A stretch of 31,867 nucleotides of DNA from Bacillota bacterium (lineage in GTDB: Bacteria > Bacillota > Clostridia > TANB77 > CAG-465), in contig JAEWPS010000060.1 in the NCBI GenBank assembly GCA_023460515.1, forward strand, positions 1 to 31,867. The letters are read 5' to 3'. The position numbers and the translations under genes were made by a program. Positions 1-8,793 of the stretch are shown one piece after another. Numbering within the stretch: the stretch's first letter is position 1; the number at the start of each line of letters is the position of its first letter. The notes below the pieces were generated by a model. The model was not told where the DNA came from. It worked only from the letters and a program-made list of their open reading frames with translations, and did not search any database.

Positions 1-1
1 A

Positions 2-2854
2 GTAGTTAATATAGATGAAAACCAACCTGTAATTAAGTTGACAGCAGATTTGGTTGCTGCACAGCAAAAAGTAGCAGTTAAAGTAAGTGTAACAGATGAT
101 GTAGGAGTAGGAAAAGTAAAATGGGCACCAGGCACTCAGGGTGAAAGTTATTTTACAAACTCTGGAACTGAAATAGCAAATGATAGTATAGTAAATATAA
201 CAAGTAATGGTTATTATACATTCTATGCAGAAGACCAAGTTGGAAACAAACAAGTATATACATTAAATGTAACAAATGTAGATTTAACAGCACCAGTTAT
301 AGATATACAAGTAAGTCCAGAAACTACTGTAAGTCTTAATGCTAATGTAACAATAAATTATGGAGATTCAACAATAAAGCAATATAAAGTAGGAACAAGT
401 AATGTAACATGGAGTACATATACAAATACATTTGCAATATCTTCGTATACAATACTAGCAAATAACTGGCAAAATGCAGATGGAACAGTAACAATATATG
501 CAAAAGGAAAAGATATAGCTGGTAATGAAATAACTGTTCAAAAGAAAGTTGTAAGTTTAGATTTAGATAGACCTAAAGTACCAGTAATTAATTCTAATGC
601 CGGGTATGCAACCCTTACTTCTAATGGAGTAAAATTTAATGCAGAAACTACAATAGTATATGATACAAGAACAGATATAGATAATTATTACAGCATAGAT
701 AATGGTTCTACTTGGAAGTCGTATACTGGAATGTTTACTTATCCTAGTGGTACGATTATAGCAAAAAGTATCAAAAAAACTACAGGATTAGAAACTGTTG
801 TAAGTAGAACGATAGGAATGCCAGCGGATGCAGTAACCACACAGGCGTATGATGGAAATGATACAACTGGAATGCCTGGTTCGGGAAGTTATTATTTAGA
901 AGTAGATAGTAGTATGGTTGGTAGTAAGATAAGAGTAAAATGGTATTCACGAGAATATAGTAATGGTTTTCCTGTTTATCTTAGATTTATGGACCAAAGT
1001 AATCAACAAATTTCATTTGTAACAAGAAATTATGGAACATTTGATGACATTTATACAATACCAGCAAATACAAAAAGAATAAAATATGAATCAACAAGCG
1101 GTGCAAATTATTTATATGAAATACAACCAAGCAATGAACCTACATTTACTGCTGTAAATGGTTATATTTTAATGACTGCTGATCCAATAAAGTCTATTAA
1201 AGAACCATACCAAAATGTAACAATAGGGTATTTTACAACTAGCGTACAGAGAATGTATAGAATAGGTACAACAGGGGATTGGTTAAATTATAATGATCAA
1301 CCAGTTAAAGTAAATCATGGTCAAACAATATATGCAAAAGGAATAGATCAATATGGAAATGAGACTAGAATAGTATCTAGTTATACAGCAAATGTGTTAG
1401 ATGCTGTAAAGAAAGAAGCATTTGATATTAATGATGCAACAGGAATGCCTGGTTCAGGAACTTACTATATAGATGTAGATGCAAGTGTAGTTGGTAGTAA
1501 GATAAGAGTAAAATGGTATTCACAAGCGTATAGTAATGGTTTTCCAGTTTATCTTAGATTTATGGATCAAAATAATCAACAAATTTCATTTGTAACAAGA
1601 AATTACGGAAATTTTGATGATATTTATACGATACCAGCAAATACAAAAAGAATAAAATATGAATCAACAAGTAGTGCTAATTACTTATACGAAATACAGG
1701 TTGGTAATGAACCAACATTTAGTAGCACTAATGGATATATGCTACTTACAGCAGATCCAACTAAAGCAATAAGGCAACCATATCAAATGGTTACGGTTAA
1801 TTATTTCCCTACAAGTGTACAAAAATTGTACAGAATAGGAACAACTGGTGAATGGTTAAATTATAATAACCAATCAATAAAAGTTGGTCACGGTCAAACA
1901 ATATATGCAAAAGGAATAGATCAATATGGTAATGAAACTAGAATAATTTCAAATTATACACCTAGTGTTTTAGATGCAATAAAAAAAGAATCGTATGATG
2001 GAAACGATACAACATATATGTCTGGTGTAGGAAATTATTTAATGGAAGTAGATAATAGTATGCAAGGAAGAAGAATTAGAGTAAAGTGGTATTCAAATAC
2101 ATATAGTAATGGAGATCCAATGTATTTAAGATTCTTAGATTCCAATAACAACGAAATAAGTTTTGTTACAAGAAATTATGGCATGTTTGATGACATATAT
2201 ACAATTCCTAGCAATACTAAGTGGATAAAATATCAGGCAACTGGAGGCAATAATTTATATGAGATACAACCAAGTAATGAGCCTACATTTACACCTACAA
2301 ACGGATATATGTTACTACATTATAATATAGCAAATGCTATAAGAGAGCCATATCAGATGATTGTTATAAATTATTTTCCAACCAGCGTACAAAAACTTTA
2401 TAGAATAGGAACAGTTGGAGAATGGTTAAATTATAATAATCAAGCTGTAAAAGTTAATCATGGGTTAACAATATATGCAAAAGGTATAGATGTTAATGGT
2501 GTTGAAACAAGAATAATATCTAGCTATACATCTAATGTAGCTGATGCTATAAAAAAAGAATCATATGATGGAAACGATGCAACATCAATGGCGGGTTCAG
2601 GAAATTACTTTATTCAAGTAGATAGTAGTTCAGAAGGAAAAAAACTTAGAGTAAGGTGGTATTCAAGTACATATAGTAATGGAGATCCAATGTATATAAG
2701 ATTTTTAGATTCTAATAAAACTGAAATAAGTTATGTTACTAGAAATTATGGTACATATGATGATCAATATATTATACCGGTCAATACAAGATGGATAAGA
2801 TATCAGGCTACAGGTGGAAATAATTTATATGAATTAAATGTAATAAATCCATAA
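2..2854 (+). CDS. Large secreted repeat protein, 5' end outside window
   Basis: The reading frame is open from the first bases, so the start codon lies upstream; 950 codons are visible. The first 280 or so residues look like consecutive Ig-like beta-sandwich modules, with phrases such as YAKGKDIAGNE and FYAEDQVGNK that are typical of bacterial surface Ig-like repeats. From nt 848 the protein is built of tandem 190-residue units. Each unit has an aromatic-rich half (KWYS..YSNG..YLRF..FVTRNYG.FDD) followed by an Ig-like half ending YAKGID.YGNETR. The protein stops directly after the first half of a fourth unit. It has no LPXTG motif and no C-terminal membrane segment. Any anchoring would therefore have to come from the missing N-terminus, possibly a prepilin-like segment as in other genes here (inference). 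An adhesin or carbohydrate-binding surface role is likely, but the ligand is unknown. Confidence 0.8.
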   Translation, partial: VVNIDENQPVIKLTADLVAAQQKVAVKVSVTDDVGVGKVKWAPGTQGESYFTNSGTEIANDSIVNITSNGYYTFYAEDQVGNKQVYTLNVTNVDLTAPVIDIQVSPETTVSLNANVTINYGDSTIKQYKVGTSNVTWSTYTNTFAISSYTILANNWQNADGTVTIYAKGKDIAGNEITVQKKVVSLDLDRPKVPVINSNAGYATLTSNGVKFNAETTIVYDTRTDIDNYYSIDNGSTWKSYTGMFTYPSGTIIAKSIKKTTGLETVVSRTIGMPADAVTTQAYDGNDTTGMPGSGSYYLEVDSSMVGSKIRVKWYSREYSNGFPVYLRFMDQSNQQISFVTRNYGTFDDIYTIPANTKRIKYESTSGANYLYEIQPSNEPTFTAVNGYILMTADPIKSIKEPYQNVTIGYFTTSVQRMYRIGTTGDWLNYNDQPVKVNHGQTIYAKGIDQYGNETRIVSSYTANVLDAVKKEAFDINDATGMPGSGTYYIDVDASVVGSKIRVKWYSQAYSNGFPVYLRFMDQNNQQISFVTRNYGNFDDIYTIPANTKRIKYESTSSANYLYEIQVGNEPTFSSTNGYMLLTADPTKAIRQPYQMVTVNYFPTSVQKLYRIGTTGEWLNYNNQSIKVGHGQTIYAKGIDQYGNETRIISNYTPSVLDAIKKESYDGNDTTYMSGVGNYLMEVDNSMQGRRIRVKWYSNTYSNGDPMYLRFLDSNNNEISFVTRNYGMFDDIYTIPSNTKWIKYQATGGNNLYEIQPSNEPTFTPTNGYMLLHYNIANAIREPYQMIVINYFPTSVQKLYRIGTVGEWLNYNNQAVKVNHGLTIYAKGIDVNGVETRIISSYTSNVADAIKKESYDGNDATSMAGSGNYFIQVDSSSEGKKLRVRWYSSTYSNGDPMYIRFLDSNKTEISYVTRNYGTYDDQYIIPVNTRWIRYQATGGNNLYELNVINP
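848..2854 (+). repeat. Three and a half tandem 570-573 nt coding repeats
   Basis: Units start at 848, 1421, 1994 and 2564, each at the codon for the aromatic residue of Y-D-G-N-D or F-D-I-N-D. Lengths are 573, 573 and 570 nt, and the last copy (291 nt including the stop) covers only the first half. Copies 1 and 2 share G-F-P-V-Y-L-R-F-M-D-Q, whereas copies 3 and 4 share G-D-P-M-Y-(L/I)-R-F-L-D-S. This suggests two rounds of duplication. The long near-identical DNA stretches make the array prone to recombination and to assembly collapse. Confidence 0.85.
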
Positions 2855-2870
2855 TATATAACAATTAAAT

Positions 2871-2908
2871 AAAAACTCTAGAATTAAATTTTCTAGAGTT
2901 TTTATTTA
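2871..2908. terminator. Bidirectional intrinsic terminator
   Basis: A 13-bp perfect stem (2871-2883 paired with 2891-2903) with a 7-nt loop is flanked by A-runs on the left and T-runs on the right. It lies between the convergent repeat-protein and pentapeptide-repeat genes and can serve both. Confidence 0.85.
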
Positions 2909-2927
2909 GTTGTTTATGAGTTGATAG

Positions 2928-3557
2928 TTACTTTAATACTATACCAAGTATTTTAATAAATTCTAAAGCTTGTAATTTAGTTAATATGCAACCTTTTAAA
3001 TCTTCTGTATATACTGTTATCCCATCAATATTTGAAGTTGTAAAGTCTACATCCTTAAGTTTTGTTTTAGATAGATTAACACATGTAAAATCACAGTTAT
3101 CAAAAGAAATATTTTTAAAACTTATTGTAGATAAAGAGGCATCTTTAAAGTTACATTCTTTAAAGTTTGAATTTAAAATTTTTGATTCATCAGCATAAAT
3201 GTTTTTAGTATTGCAATTATTCATATATACGTTTTCTAAATATGATTTGTTTAAATTTGAACCTTGGAGTTTACAATCGTTAAACATTACTTTTTTAAAG
3301 GTACTTGAAGATAAGTTTATGTTGGATAAATCACAATTTTCAAATATAACGTTTGAAAAGTATGATTTTTCAAAATTGCAAGAAATGAATTTTATATTTT
3401 TTATTTTTGAGTTTGTTATTTCAATATTACTAATACTAAGACTAGTTATAATTTGATTATATATACTATAATTAGATATAACTTCATCGTCTAATATAGT
3501 ATTGGAAAAATTTTCTAGTTCATTTAGCTTATCTGGCAAATTAGGTAAAATTATCAT
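2928..3557 (-). CDS. Pentapeptide-repeat protein
   Basis: This is a 209-residue protein. Residues 40-185 consist of five-residue coils with hydrophobic centres and N/D/S flanks (for example NLSSSTFKKVMF, SNFKECNFKD, NLSKTKLKDVDF), which predict a right-handed quadrilateral beta-helix. The C-terminal tail DLKGCILTKLQALEFIKILG resembles the closing helix common in Firmicutes members of this family. The start ATG at 3557 follows an AGGAAG ribosome binding site 6 nt away, and a consensus promoter lies just upstream. Some family members (Qnr, MfpA) protect gyrase from quinolones, but nothing here shows that role. The gene is monocistronic and convergent with the upstream surface-protein gene. Confidence 0.85.
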   Translation of the reverse strand: MIILPNLPDKLNELENFSNTILDDEVISNYSIYNQIITSLSISNIEITNSKIKNIKFISCNFEKSYFSNVIFENCDLSNINLSSSTFKKVMFNDCKLQGSNLNKSYLENVYMNNCNTKNIYADESKILNSNFKECNFKDASLSTISFKNISFDNCDFTCVNLSKTKLKDVDFTTSNIDGITVYTEDLKGCILTKLQALEFIKILGIVLK

Positions 3558-3581
3558 ATCATTACTTCCTTTTCTAATATA

Positions 3582-3610
3582 ATTATATAAAATTTCAATC
3601 TATTTGTCAA
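3582..3610 (-). promoter_or_regulatory. Sigma-A promoter of the pentapeptide-repeat gene
   Basis: On the minus strand TTGACA (3610-3605) and TATAAT (3587-3582) are separated by exactly 17 nt. Both boxes are perfect consensus, and they lie about 25 nt upstream of the start codon. Confidence 0.85.
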
Positions 3611-3668
3611 TGAATGTCTAATGTAAATATTAAAATTAGTTAAACACGGTATTTTTTAAATGTTTCTA

Positions 3669-3697
3669 TTGAATAATTATTAAAATAAGGTTATAAT
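3669..3697 (+). promoter_or_regulatory. Sigma-A promoter of the prepilin-like/dusB/ylmH operon
   Basis: TTGAAT (3669-3674), 17-nt spacer, TATAAT (3692-3697). An AGGAGG ribosome binding site at 3721 precedes the ATG at 3733. Confidence 0.8.
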
Positions 3698-3732
3698 TAT
3701 ATATATTAGTTTGATATATTAGGAGGAAAAGT

Positions 3733-4167
3733 ATGGACAATAAAAGAGGTATAACGTTAATCATATTAATAACTGCATCAGTAATTATGATGATAATTAT
3801 AACATCGGCATCAGTTATAGGTGCTGGATCAATTTCTTCAGCTAATTTTGAAGAATATAAAGCAAGTTTATCTAGAGTACAAGATAATGTAAATGTATAT
3901 TATTTAGAAAATAAAGCACTACCAATAACAAACGAGGTAGTTTCGAGTAATTCATTAGGAATAGAATTCTATAATAACATTGTACAAAATACAGATGAAA
4001 ACAACAGATTATTTGTAATAAATTCATCTTTACTTAATAACGAAACAATAAAAAAAGGAAAAGGTAGTGTTGCAAATAAAGATGTATTTTTAGTTGCTGA
4101 AAATTCTCATAACGTATATTATTTAAAGGGATATAAATATAAAGGGCAAGTTTATTATGGAAGTTAA
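3733..4167 (+). CDS. Small prepilin-like membrane-anchored protein
   Basis: This is a 144-residue protein with a short basic leader (MDNKRG), then ITLIILITASVIMMIIITSASVIG, which is one long hydrophobic helix. The layout matches class III (type IV prepilin) signal peptides, with a candidate processing site after Gly6, but the usual Glu at mature position 5 is Ile. The remaining 115 residues are hydrophilic with YYLEN and VYYLKGYKYKGQVYYG, a tyrosine-rich tail seen in pseudopilins. The AGGAGG site and promoter immediately upstream support the ATG at 3733. Its last 11 nt overlap dusB, so a surface or pilin-like gene is translationally coupled to a tRNA-modification gene. Secretion-system membership is inferred only from the N-terminus. 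Confidence 0.7.
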   Translation: MDNKRGITLIILITASVIMMIIITSASVIGAGSISSANFEEYKASLSRVQDNVNVYYLENKALPITNEVVSSNSLGIEFYNNIVQNTDENNRLFVINSSLLNNETIKKGKGSVANKDVFLVAENSHNVYYLKGYKYKGQVYYGS

Positions 4168-5143
4168 TAAGTTAGAAAAATATATACATAAATTAAATAT
4201 AGGCGATGTTGAAATAGGTAACAACGTGTTTTTAGCACCTATGGCTGGAGTTACAGATCTAGCATTTAGAAGAATTGTTAGAAATTATGGACCAGGTCTT
4301 ACTTTTACAGAAATGGCAAGTAGTAAAGCAATGGAATTTGGTAGTTTGAAAACAGAAAAATTATTAAATATTTTAGATAACGAGAGACCATCTGTAGTAC
4401 AAATATTTGGTAGTGATCCTGAAACTATAAAAAACATGATACTTAAATTAAATGAAGATGATAGAATAGATATAATAGACATAAATATGGGATGCCCAGC
4501 TCCTAAATTAGTTAAAAATGGTGATGGTGCTGGATTACTACTTAATTTAGACAATGTTAAAACTATTTTGGAAACTGCGGTAAAGGTATCTAAAAAACCT
4601 ATAACTGTTAAGACCAGAAAAGGTTTCAATAATGATATAATTACTGCTGTTAAAGTTGCACGCATTGCTGAAGAAGCAGGCGTTAAAATGATTACTATTC
4701 ACGGAAGAACTAGAGAAGAATATTATTCTGGAACTTCTGATTTAAATATTATAAAAAGTGTTAAAGAAAGTGTTAATATTCCTGTAATAGGTAATGGTGA
4801 CGTAACTGATATTGAAAGTGCCGTTAAAATGTTTGAATATACTGGATGTGATGGAATTATGATAGCAAGAGGAAGCTTAGGAAACCCATGGGTTTTTAAA
4901 AGTATATTAGAAAACAAAGAATACACACCTAGTAATCTAGAAAAGTTATCTATTATATTAAATCATATTGATTTAGCGTGTGAATATGAAGGAGAAAAAA
5001 TCAGTAGATTGAAACTTAGAAAACATATTGCTTGGTATTTAAAAGGCATAGAAAATGGATCTAAATACAGAGATATGATAAATAAATCTGAAAGTATAGA
5101 AGAAATGAAACAAATAGTTAAGGATGCGCTTTATGATAAATAA
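4157..5143 (+). CDS. dusB: tRNA-dihydrouridine synthase
   Basis: This 328-residue FMN enzyme reduces specific uridines of tRNA to dihydrouridine with NADPH. Family motifs run in order: APMAGVTDLAFRR (27-39), the FMN/substrate segment ending TEMASSKA, IDINMGCPAPK with the catalytic Cys113, KTRKG, ITIHGRTREEYYSG, GNGDVTD, and the C-terminal GCDGIMIARGSLGNPW phosphate-binding segment. Length and motif order match the bacterial DusB class. The ATG at 4157 overlaps the upstream gene by 11 nt and is preceded by AAAGGG at 4141. It overlaps the next gene by 11 nt as well, so the three genes are probably coupled. Confidence 0.93.
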   Translation: MEVNKLEKYIHKLNIGDVEIGNNVFLAPMAGVTDLAFRRIVRNYGPGLTFTEMASSKAMEFGSLKTEKLLNILDNERPSVVQIFGSDPETIKNMILKLNEDDRIDIIDINMGCPAPKLVKNGDGAGLLLNLDNVKTILETAVKVSKKPITVKTRKGFNNDIITAVKVARIAEEAGVKMITIHGRTREEYYSGTSDLNIIKSVKESVNIPVIGNGDVTDIESAVKMFEYTGCDGIMIARGSLGNPWVFKSILENKEYTPSNLEKLSIILNHIDLACEYEGEKISRLKLRKHIAWYLKGIENGSKYRDMINKSESIEEMKQIVKDALYDK

Positions 5144-5912
5144 ACAAGAGGTACTAAATAAATATAAAGATAAAGATGAGAAGATTTTTGTTTCAAATAT
5201 TTTGGATAAAATAAATAAATATGAGAAGTTAGGCAGTTTAATTACAAGTAACTTTTTAGATATTAATGAGTTTAAAATTGCAAGTCAATTACTTAACAAA
5301 TATAAAGTTAAGTATACATTTTTTTCTTTAAATAATACATTAGAAAGAAAATGTATAGCAATACTTCCTGAGTATAATGATGATTATGATTTTTCTTGTT
5401 TATCTTGTATAAAAGTATTACCAAATAAAAATTCTAAATTATTTCATAAAGATTATATGGGAAGTATATATAATATGGGTATTAATGAAGATATGATTGG
5501 GGATATAATTGTATTTGAAAATTTTGCATATATATTTTTAATGACTAAAGTTTTAGAGTTTACACTTCTTAACTATACAAAAGTAGGTAATTCAAACATT
5601 GAAATAGAAATTGTTAATATAAATGAACTAGATAACATAATACATAATTTTGAAGATATAAATGTGATTGTTCCATCTAATAGAATAGATACTGTTTTAG
5701 CCCATGTATATAGGTTAAGTAGAAGTGAAGTGGAAGAAAAAATACTTAGAAATGATTTATATATAAATTCAAAGTGTATTGTAAATAAAACTCATTTACT
5801 TAAAGAAAATGATATTGTTTCTTTTAGAAAATGTGGTAAATTTAAATATAATAATATAGTTAAGAAAACTAAAAATAACAATTTAGTCATAAAAATAGAA
5901 ATGTATAAATAA
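5133..5912 (+). CDS. ylmH: S4-domain RNA-binding protein, YlmH-like
   Basis: This is a 259-residue protein. The first 170 residues match the layout of the YlmH N-terminal region (ILDKINKYEKLGSLITSNFLDINE, then KVKYTFF). Residues 175-240 form an S4 RNA-binding domain (SNRIDTVLAHVYRLSRSEVEEKI ... NSKCIVNKTHLLKENDIVSFR). In Bacilli YlmH lies in the division cluster and has been linked to ribosome and peptidyl-tRNA rescue; here it follows dusB. Two in-frame ATGs exist (5124 and 5133). I prefer 5133 because AAGGA at 5119-5123 sits about 8 nt away, whereas it nearly abuts 5124. The gene overlaps dusB by 11 nt and ends in an intrinsic terminator. Confidence 0.82.
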   Translation: MINKQEVLNKYKDKDEKIFVSNILDKINKYEKLGSLITSNFLDINEFKIASQLLNKYKVKYTFFSLNNTLERKCIAILPEYNDDYDFSCLSCIKVLPNKNSKLFHKDYMGSIYNMGINEDMIGDIIVFENFAYIFLMTKVLEFTLLNYTKVGNSNIEIEIVNINELDNIIHNFEDINVIVPSNRIDTVLAHVYRLSRSEVEEKILRNDLYINSKCIVNKTHLLKENDIVSFRKCGKFKYNNIVKKTKNNNLVIKIEMYK

Positions 5913-5944
5913 AGAACAGGTAAATTAAACCTGTTCTTTATTTT
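5911..5944 (+). terminator. Intrinsic terminator after ylmH
   Basis: A perfect 10-bp stem (AAAGAACAGG at 5911-5920 with CCTGTTCTTT at 5930-5939) has a 9-nt loop and is followed by ATTTT. The stem begins at the ylmH stop codon. The next 125 nt (5945-6068) show no gene. Confidence 0.88.
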
Positions 5945-6068
5945 AAATTTATATATTTTAATATTCTTTCACGAATCTTCCTAAAATGTTTCTTATATTT
6001 GAATTATGTAAACTTAATTGCATTGCTAATCATATTTATAAATAATATAATATATTTAATAAAATCAA

Positions 6069-6097
6069 TTGATTATTATATTATTATTTGATATAAT
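6069..6097 (+). promoter_or_regulatory. Sigma-A promoter of mtaB and the CapA-like gene
   Basis: TTGATT (6069-6074), 17-nt spacer, TATAAT (6092-6097), located 25 nt upstream of the mtaB ATG. Confidence 0.8.
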
Positions 6098-6121
6098 ATA
6101 GTTTGAAGAGAGTGGTGAAAA

Positions 6122-7442
6122 ATGACAGTAGCATTTTATACATTAGGATGTAAGGTTAATCAATATGAAACAAATTTAATGATAAAACAGTTTGAAGATA
6201 ACAATTTTGAGGTAGTTAAATTTGAAAATAAACCAGATATATTTGTAGTGAATTCATGTAGCGTAACTAACTTATCTACTAGGAAAACAAGGCAAATACT
6301 TAGCAGGGCAAAGAAGGCAAATAGTAGTGCTATTGTGATTTTAGTAGGTTGTTATGCTGAAGAAATAAAGCTAAGCAACAGTAAAAGTTTAAACAATGAT
6401 ATATTTGATATTGTATTAGGAAATGAAGAAAAGAAGGATATAATAACGCATTTAAATAATTTTATGAATAGTGGTAAAATTGTTAAAGAAAGGAAGTTGT
6501 TTAAAGTTGCAGATATAGATAAAGTAAAAAGATATGTTCAATCAGATAAATTAGAAAAAGGTGTAAATATATTAAGGGAAAGTGTTAAAATAGAGGATGG
6601 ATGTAATAATTTTTGCTCTTATTGTATAATACCCTACACACGTGGAAGAGTAAGAAGTAGAAATATCGATGATATTATATGTGAGATAGAAAGTTTGGCC
6701 CAAAACGGAACTAAGGAAATTGTTCTTGTTGGTATTGAAATAGCTTCATATGGTAAAGATTTAGAAAACGATATATCATTAATTGAGGTAATTGAAAGAG
6801 TAAACAATATAGAAGGAATACAGAGAATAAGGCTACGGATCAATTGAACCTAGATGGCTTACTGATGAAAATATACTTAGAATGAGTAAAGTGGATAAGT
6901 TATGTAGGCATTTTCATTTGTCCGTTCAAAGTTTAAGTAATACAGTATTAAAAAGAATGAATAGAAAATATACTACTGACTATCTTTTTGATGTTGTAGA
7001 CAAGTTGAGAAAAAATTTCAAAGATGTTTCACTTACATGTGATATAATTGTAGGATATATTGATGAAACTGATGATGAATTTAACGAAACTATTAGTGGC
7101 GCAGAGAAAATACAGTTTAGTGATATGCATGTGTTTAAATTTTCCAAAAGGCAGCATACAAGAGCATACTCTTTAACAACTACCGTTGATCCAAATGTTG
7201 CAATAAATAGAAGTGAAACACTTATTAATTTAGGAAAAAAGTGTAGATTACAATTTTTAAATAAACATATTAATAAAAAGGAAAAAGTTTTACTTGAAGA
7301 ATATAAGGATGGATATTTATATGGATATACATCCAATTATATTAAAGTAAAAGTAAAAGGAGATAAAAATTTATGGGGAAAAATTCAAGAATTAGAATTA
7401 ATCTCATTAGAAAAAGATTTAATTTTAGGAATAGTAAAATAA
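6122..7442 (+). CDS. mtaB: tRNA t6A37 methylthiotransferase MtaB, needs one +1 frameshift
   Basis: This radical-SAM enzyme converts t6A at position 37 of ANN-decoding tRNAs to ms2t6A. The N-terminal UPF0004 domain has its three cluster cysteines C10 (TLGCKVNQYE), C46 (NSCSVTN) and C77 (VGCYAE). The radical-SAM motif is C161-NNF-C165-SY-C168. The first frame ends at a TGA at 6845, just after R-I-R-L. Dropping one base at the CGG codon 6836-6838 joins it to G-S-I-E-P-R-W and then the family's HLSVQSLSNTVLKRM, DIIVGY and C-terminal TRAM-like region. The corrected product is 439 residues, the normal length. No domain is lost and there is no other lesion, which argues against a decaying gene. The RBS is GAGTGGTG upstream of the ATG at 6122. 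Confidence 0.88.
6833..6839 (+). other. Candidate +1 frameshift site CTA-CGG-A in mtaB
   Basis: Codon 239 of the zero frame is CGG. Reading CTA, skipping C6836, then GGA TCA ATT GAA gives the conserved L-G-S-I-E. Without the shift, translation stops two codons later. AAGG lies immediately 5' of CTA. Confidence 0.75.
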
Positions 7443-8602
7443 ATAAAAGTATTATTATTTTTACTTCAATTACCGCTGTTATACTTCTTTCAGTTGCTGT
7501 AGGGATTAATATAAATCGCGATAAGACTGTTATTTCGGTAGCAGATAATGAAGTACAAGGTGTTATTTCAAATAATGCTAAGGATGCTACAAGTAATGAA
7601 AACACTAATACTGAAGTGAAAAATGAAACTGAAACTACTGGAAAGGGTGAAGTGACAACTCCAAATAGTGAAGAACTTAAATTTACAATTTTAGGTGAAA
7701 TGATGATGGGTGGGAGCGTTACTACTAATACTAGTTATTTATACAGCTCTGCATTTAAAAAGATATTTACTTTTACTAGAAATTCAGATTTCACATATAC
7801 TAATTTTTCTACTAATATAACAAATCTAGATAAAATAGATGATGCTAAAAGTAAATATTTAGTTACAAAAGAAGTAAAATCTGCTCTTGTTTCACTTGGA
7901 GTAGATGCTGTAAATGTAGGATCTGACCATATGTTAGATTTTCCTAAAGAAATATTTAATAATACATTGAATATTCTTAAAGAGAACAATACATATATTG
8001 CTGGTCTTAATAACTCTATATTATACTTAGAAAAAAATAATAAAAAGATTGCTATTGTTGCTGCAAATAATGTATTTATAGGAACTAAGAATAATTATAA
8101 TGATTATGGAATAAATTCGTATTATGAAAATGTTATGAAGAACGATATAACTGTTGCAAGTCAAAATGCAGATGTTGTTATTGTAGATATTCATTGGGGT
8201 AGAGAATACATATATGGAGTAACTGACGAAATGAAAAAAATAGCATATAGTGCAATTGATAGTGGTGCGGATTTAATTATGGGTTCACATGCACTTGGTA
8301 TTTATCCTATTATAACATATAAAAATGTTCCAATAATTTATTCTACTGGTTACATTATGACAGATTCAGATAGTGAACTTGCTAAACAATCATATATATT
8401 TGACATAAACATAAATAAGGAAAATAAAATAAAATCTTTAGAAATGCTTCCTATATATATTAAGGATAAAAAGGAAGTAGTACCTTTTCATGAATATAAT
8501 AATGAACTGGCATTAGCATTTAATATTCAAATAAATAGATGGAATGAAGAAAATGCTTTAAATTCTAAGATTTTAGATAATAAAATAGTTATAGATTTTT
8601 AA
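7373..8602 (+). CDS. CapA-family (PGA synthesis type) membrane-anchored protein with altered metal motifs
   Basis: This is a 409-residue protein with a basic N-terminus, a single membrane helix (about 27-46), a Thr/Asn/Glu-rich linker to residue 100 and then a CapA-like metallophosphatase-fold domain. Family motifs are recognisable but altered: GEMMMG (Glu109) replaces GDIMLG, NFSTN replaces NLE, and GSDHMLDF replaces the N-N-H..D motif. IHWGREY is intact, and GSHALGIYPI lacks the second His of GHPHVLQ. Metal-dependent activity may be changed or lost (inference). The ATG at 7373 has a strong RBS (AAAGGAGA at 7356-7363) inside mtaB, so the two genes overlap by 70 nt in different frames. A hairpin terminator follows. 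The role in poly-gamma-glutamate or other envelope polymer metabolism is unproven. Confidence 0.75.
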   Translation: MGKNSRIRINLIRKRFNFRNSKINKSIIIFTSITAVILLSVAVGININRDKTVISVADNEVQGVISNNAKDATSNENTNTEVKNETETTGKGEVTTPNSEELKFTILGEMMMGGSVTTNTSYLYSSAFKKIFTFTRNSDFTYTNFSTNITNLDKIDDAKSKYLVTKEVKSALVSLGVDAVNVGSDHMLDFPKEIFNNTLNILKENNTYIAGLNNSILYLEKNNKKIAIVAANNVFIGTKNNYNDYGINSYYENVMKNDITVASQNADVVIVDIHWGREYIYGVTDEMKKIAYSAIDSGADLIMGSHALGIYPIITYKNVPIIYSTGYIMTDSDSELAKQSYIFDININKENKIKSLEMLPIYIKDKKEVVPFHEYNNELALAFNIQINRWNEENALNSKILDNKIVIDF

Positions 8603-8620
8603 AAATAGTTTATTAATTAA

Positions 8621-8692
8621 AATACTTCTATGAAATTAAAAGTGTAGTTTTATATACTACATAAAAAATAATTTTGTAGAAGTATTTTTTAT
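8621..8692 (+). terminator. Long hairpin terminator after the CapA-like gene
   Basis: AATACTTCTA (8621-8630) pairs with TAGAAGTATT (8677-8686) and is followed by a T-run. An inner GTAG/CTAC hairpin sits between the arms. The 100 nt downstream hold no gene. Confidence 0.65.
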
Positions 8693-8793
8693 GTTTTAAA
8701 TTGGTAATATATGTAAAATAATAGTTTTTTATGAAATTGAAACAAAATTTAAAATCATTTCTTTTGCTTTTTATATATATTAAAGCATTTTAA

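Noticed and set aside
848..2854. CRISPR-like array
   Set aside because: The repeats are 570-573 nt, in frame and coding, with no spacers.
2986..3456. Two plus-strand open frames inside the pentapeptide-repeat gene
   Set aside because: The minus-strand gene has a perfect promoter, an RBS and a repeat fold; the plus frames have neither motif nor RBS.
6882..7442. Second half of mtaB as an independent gene starting at 6882
   Set aside because: Family sequence (G-S-I-E-P-R-W-L-T-D-E) continues upstream of that ATG without an RBS, so it is the same protein read in a shifted frame.
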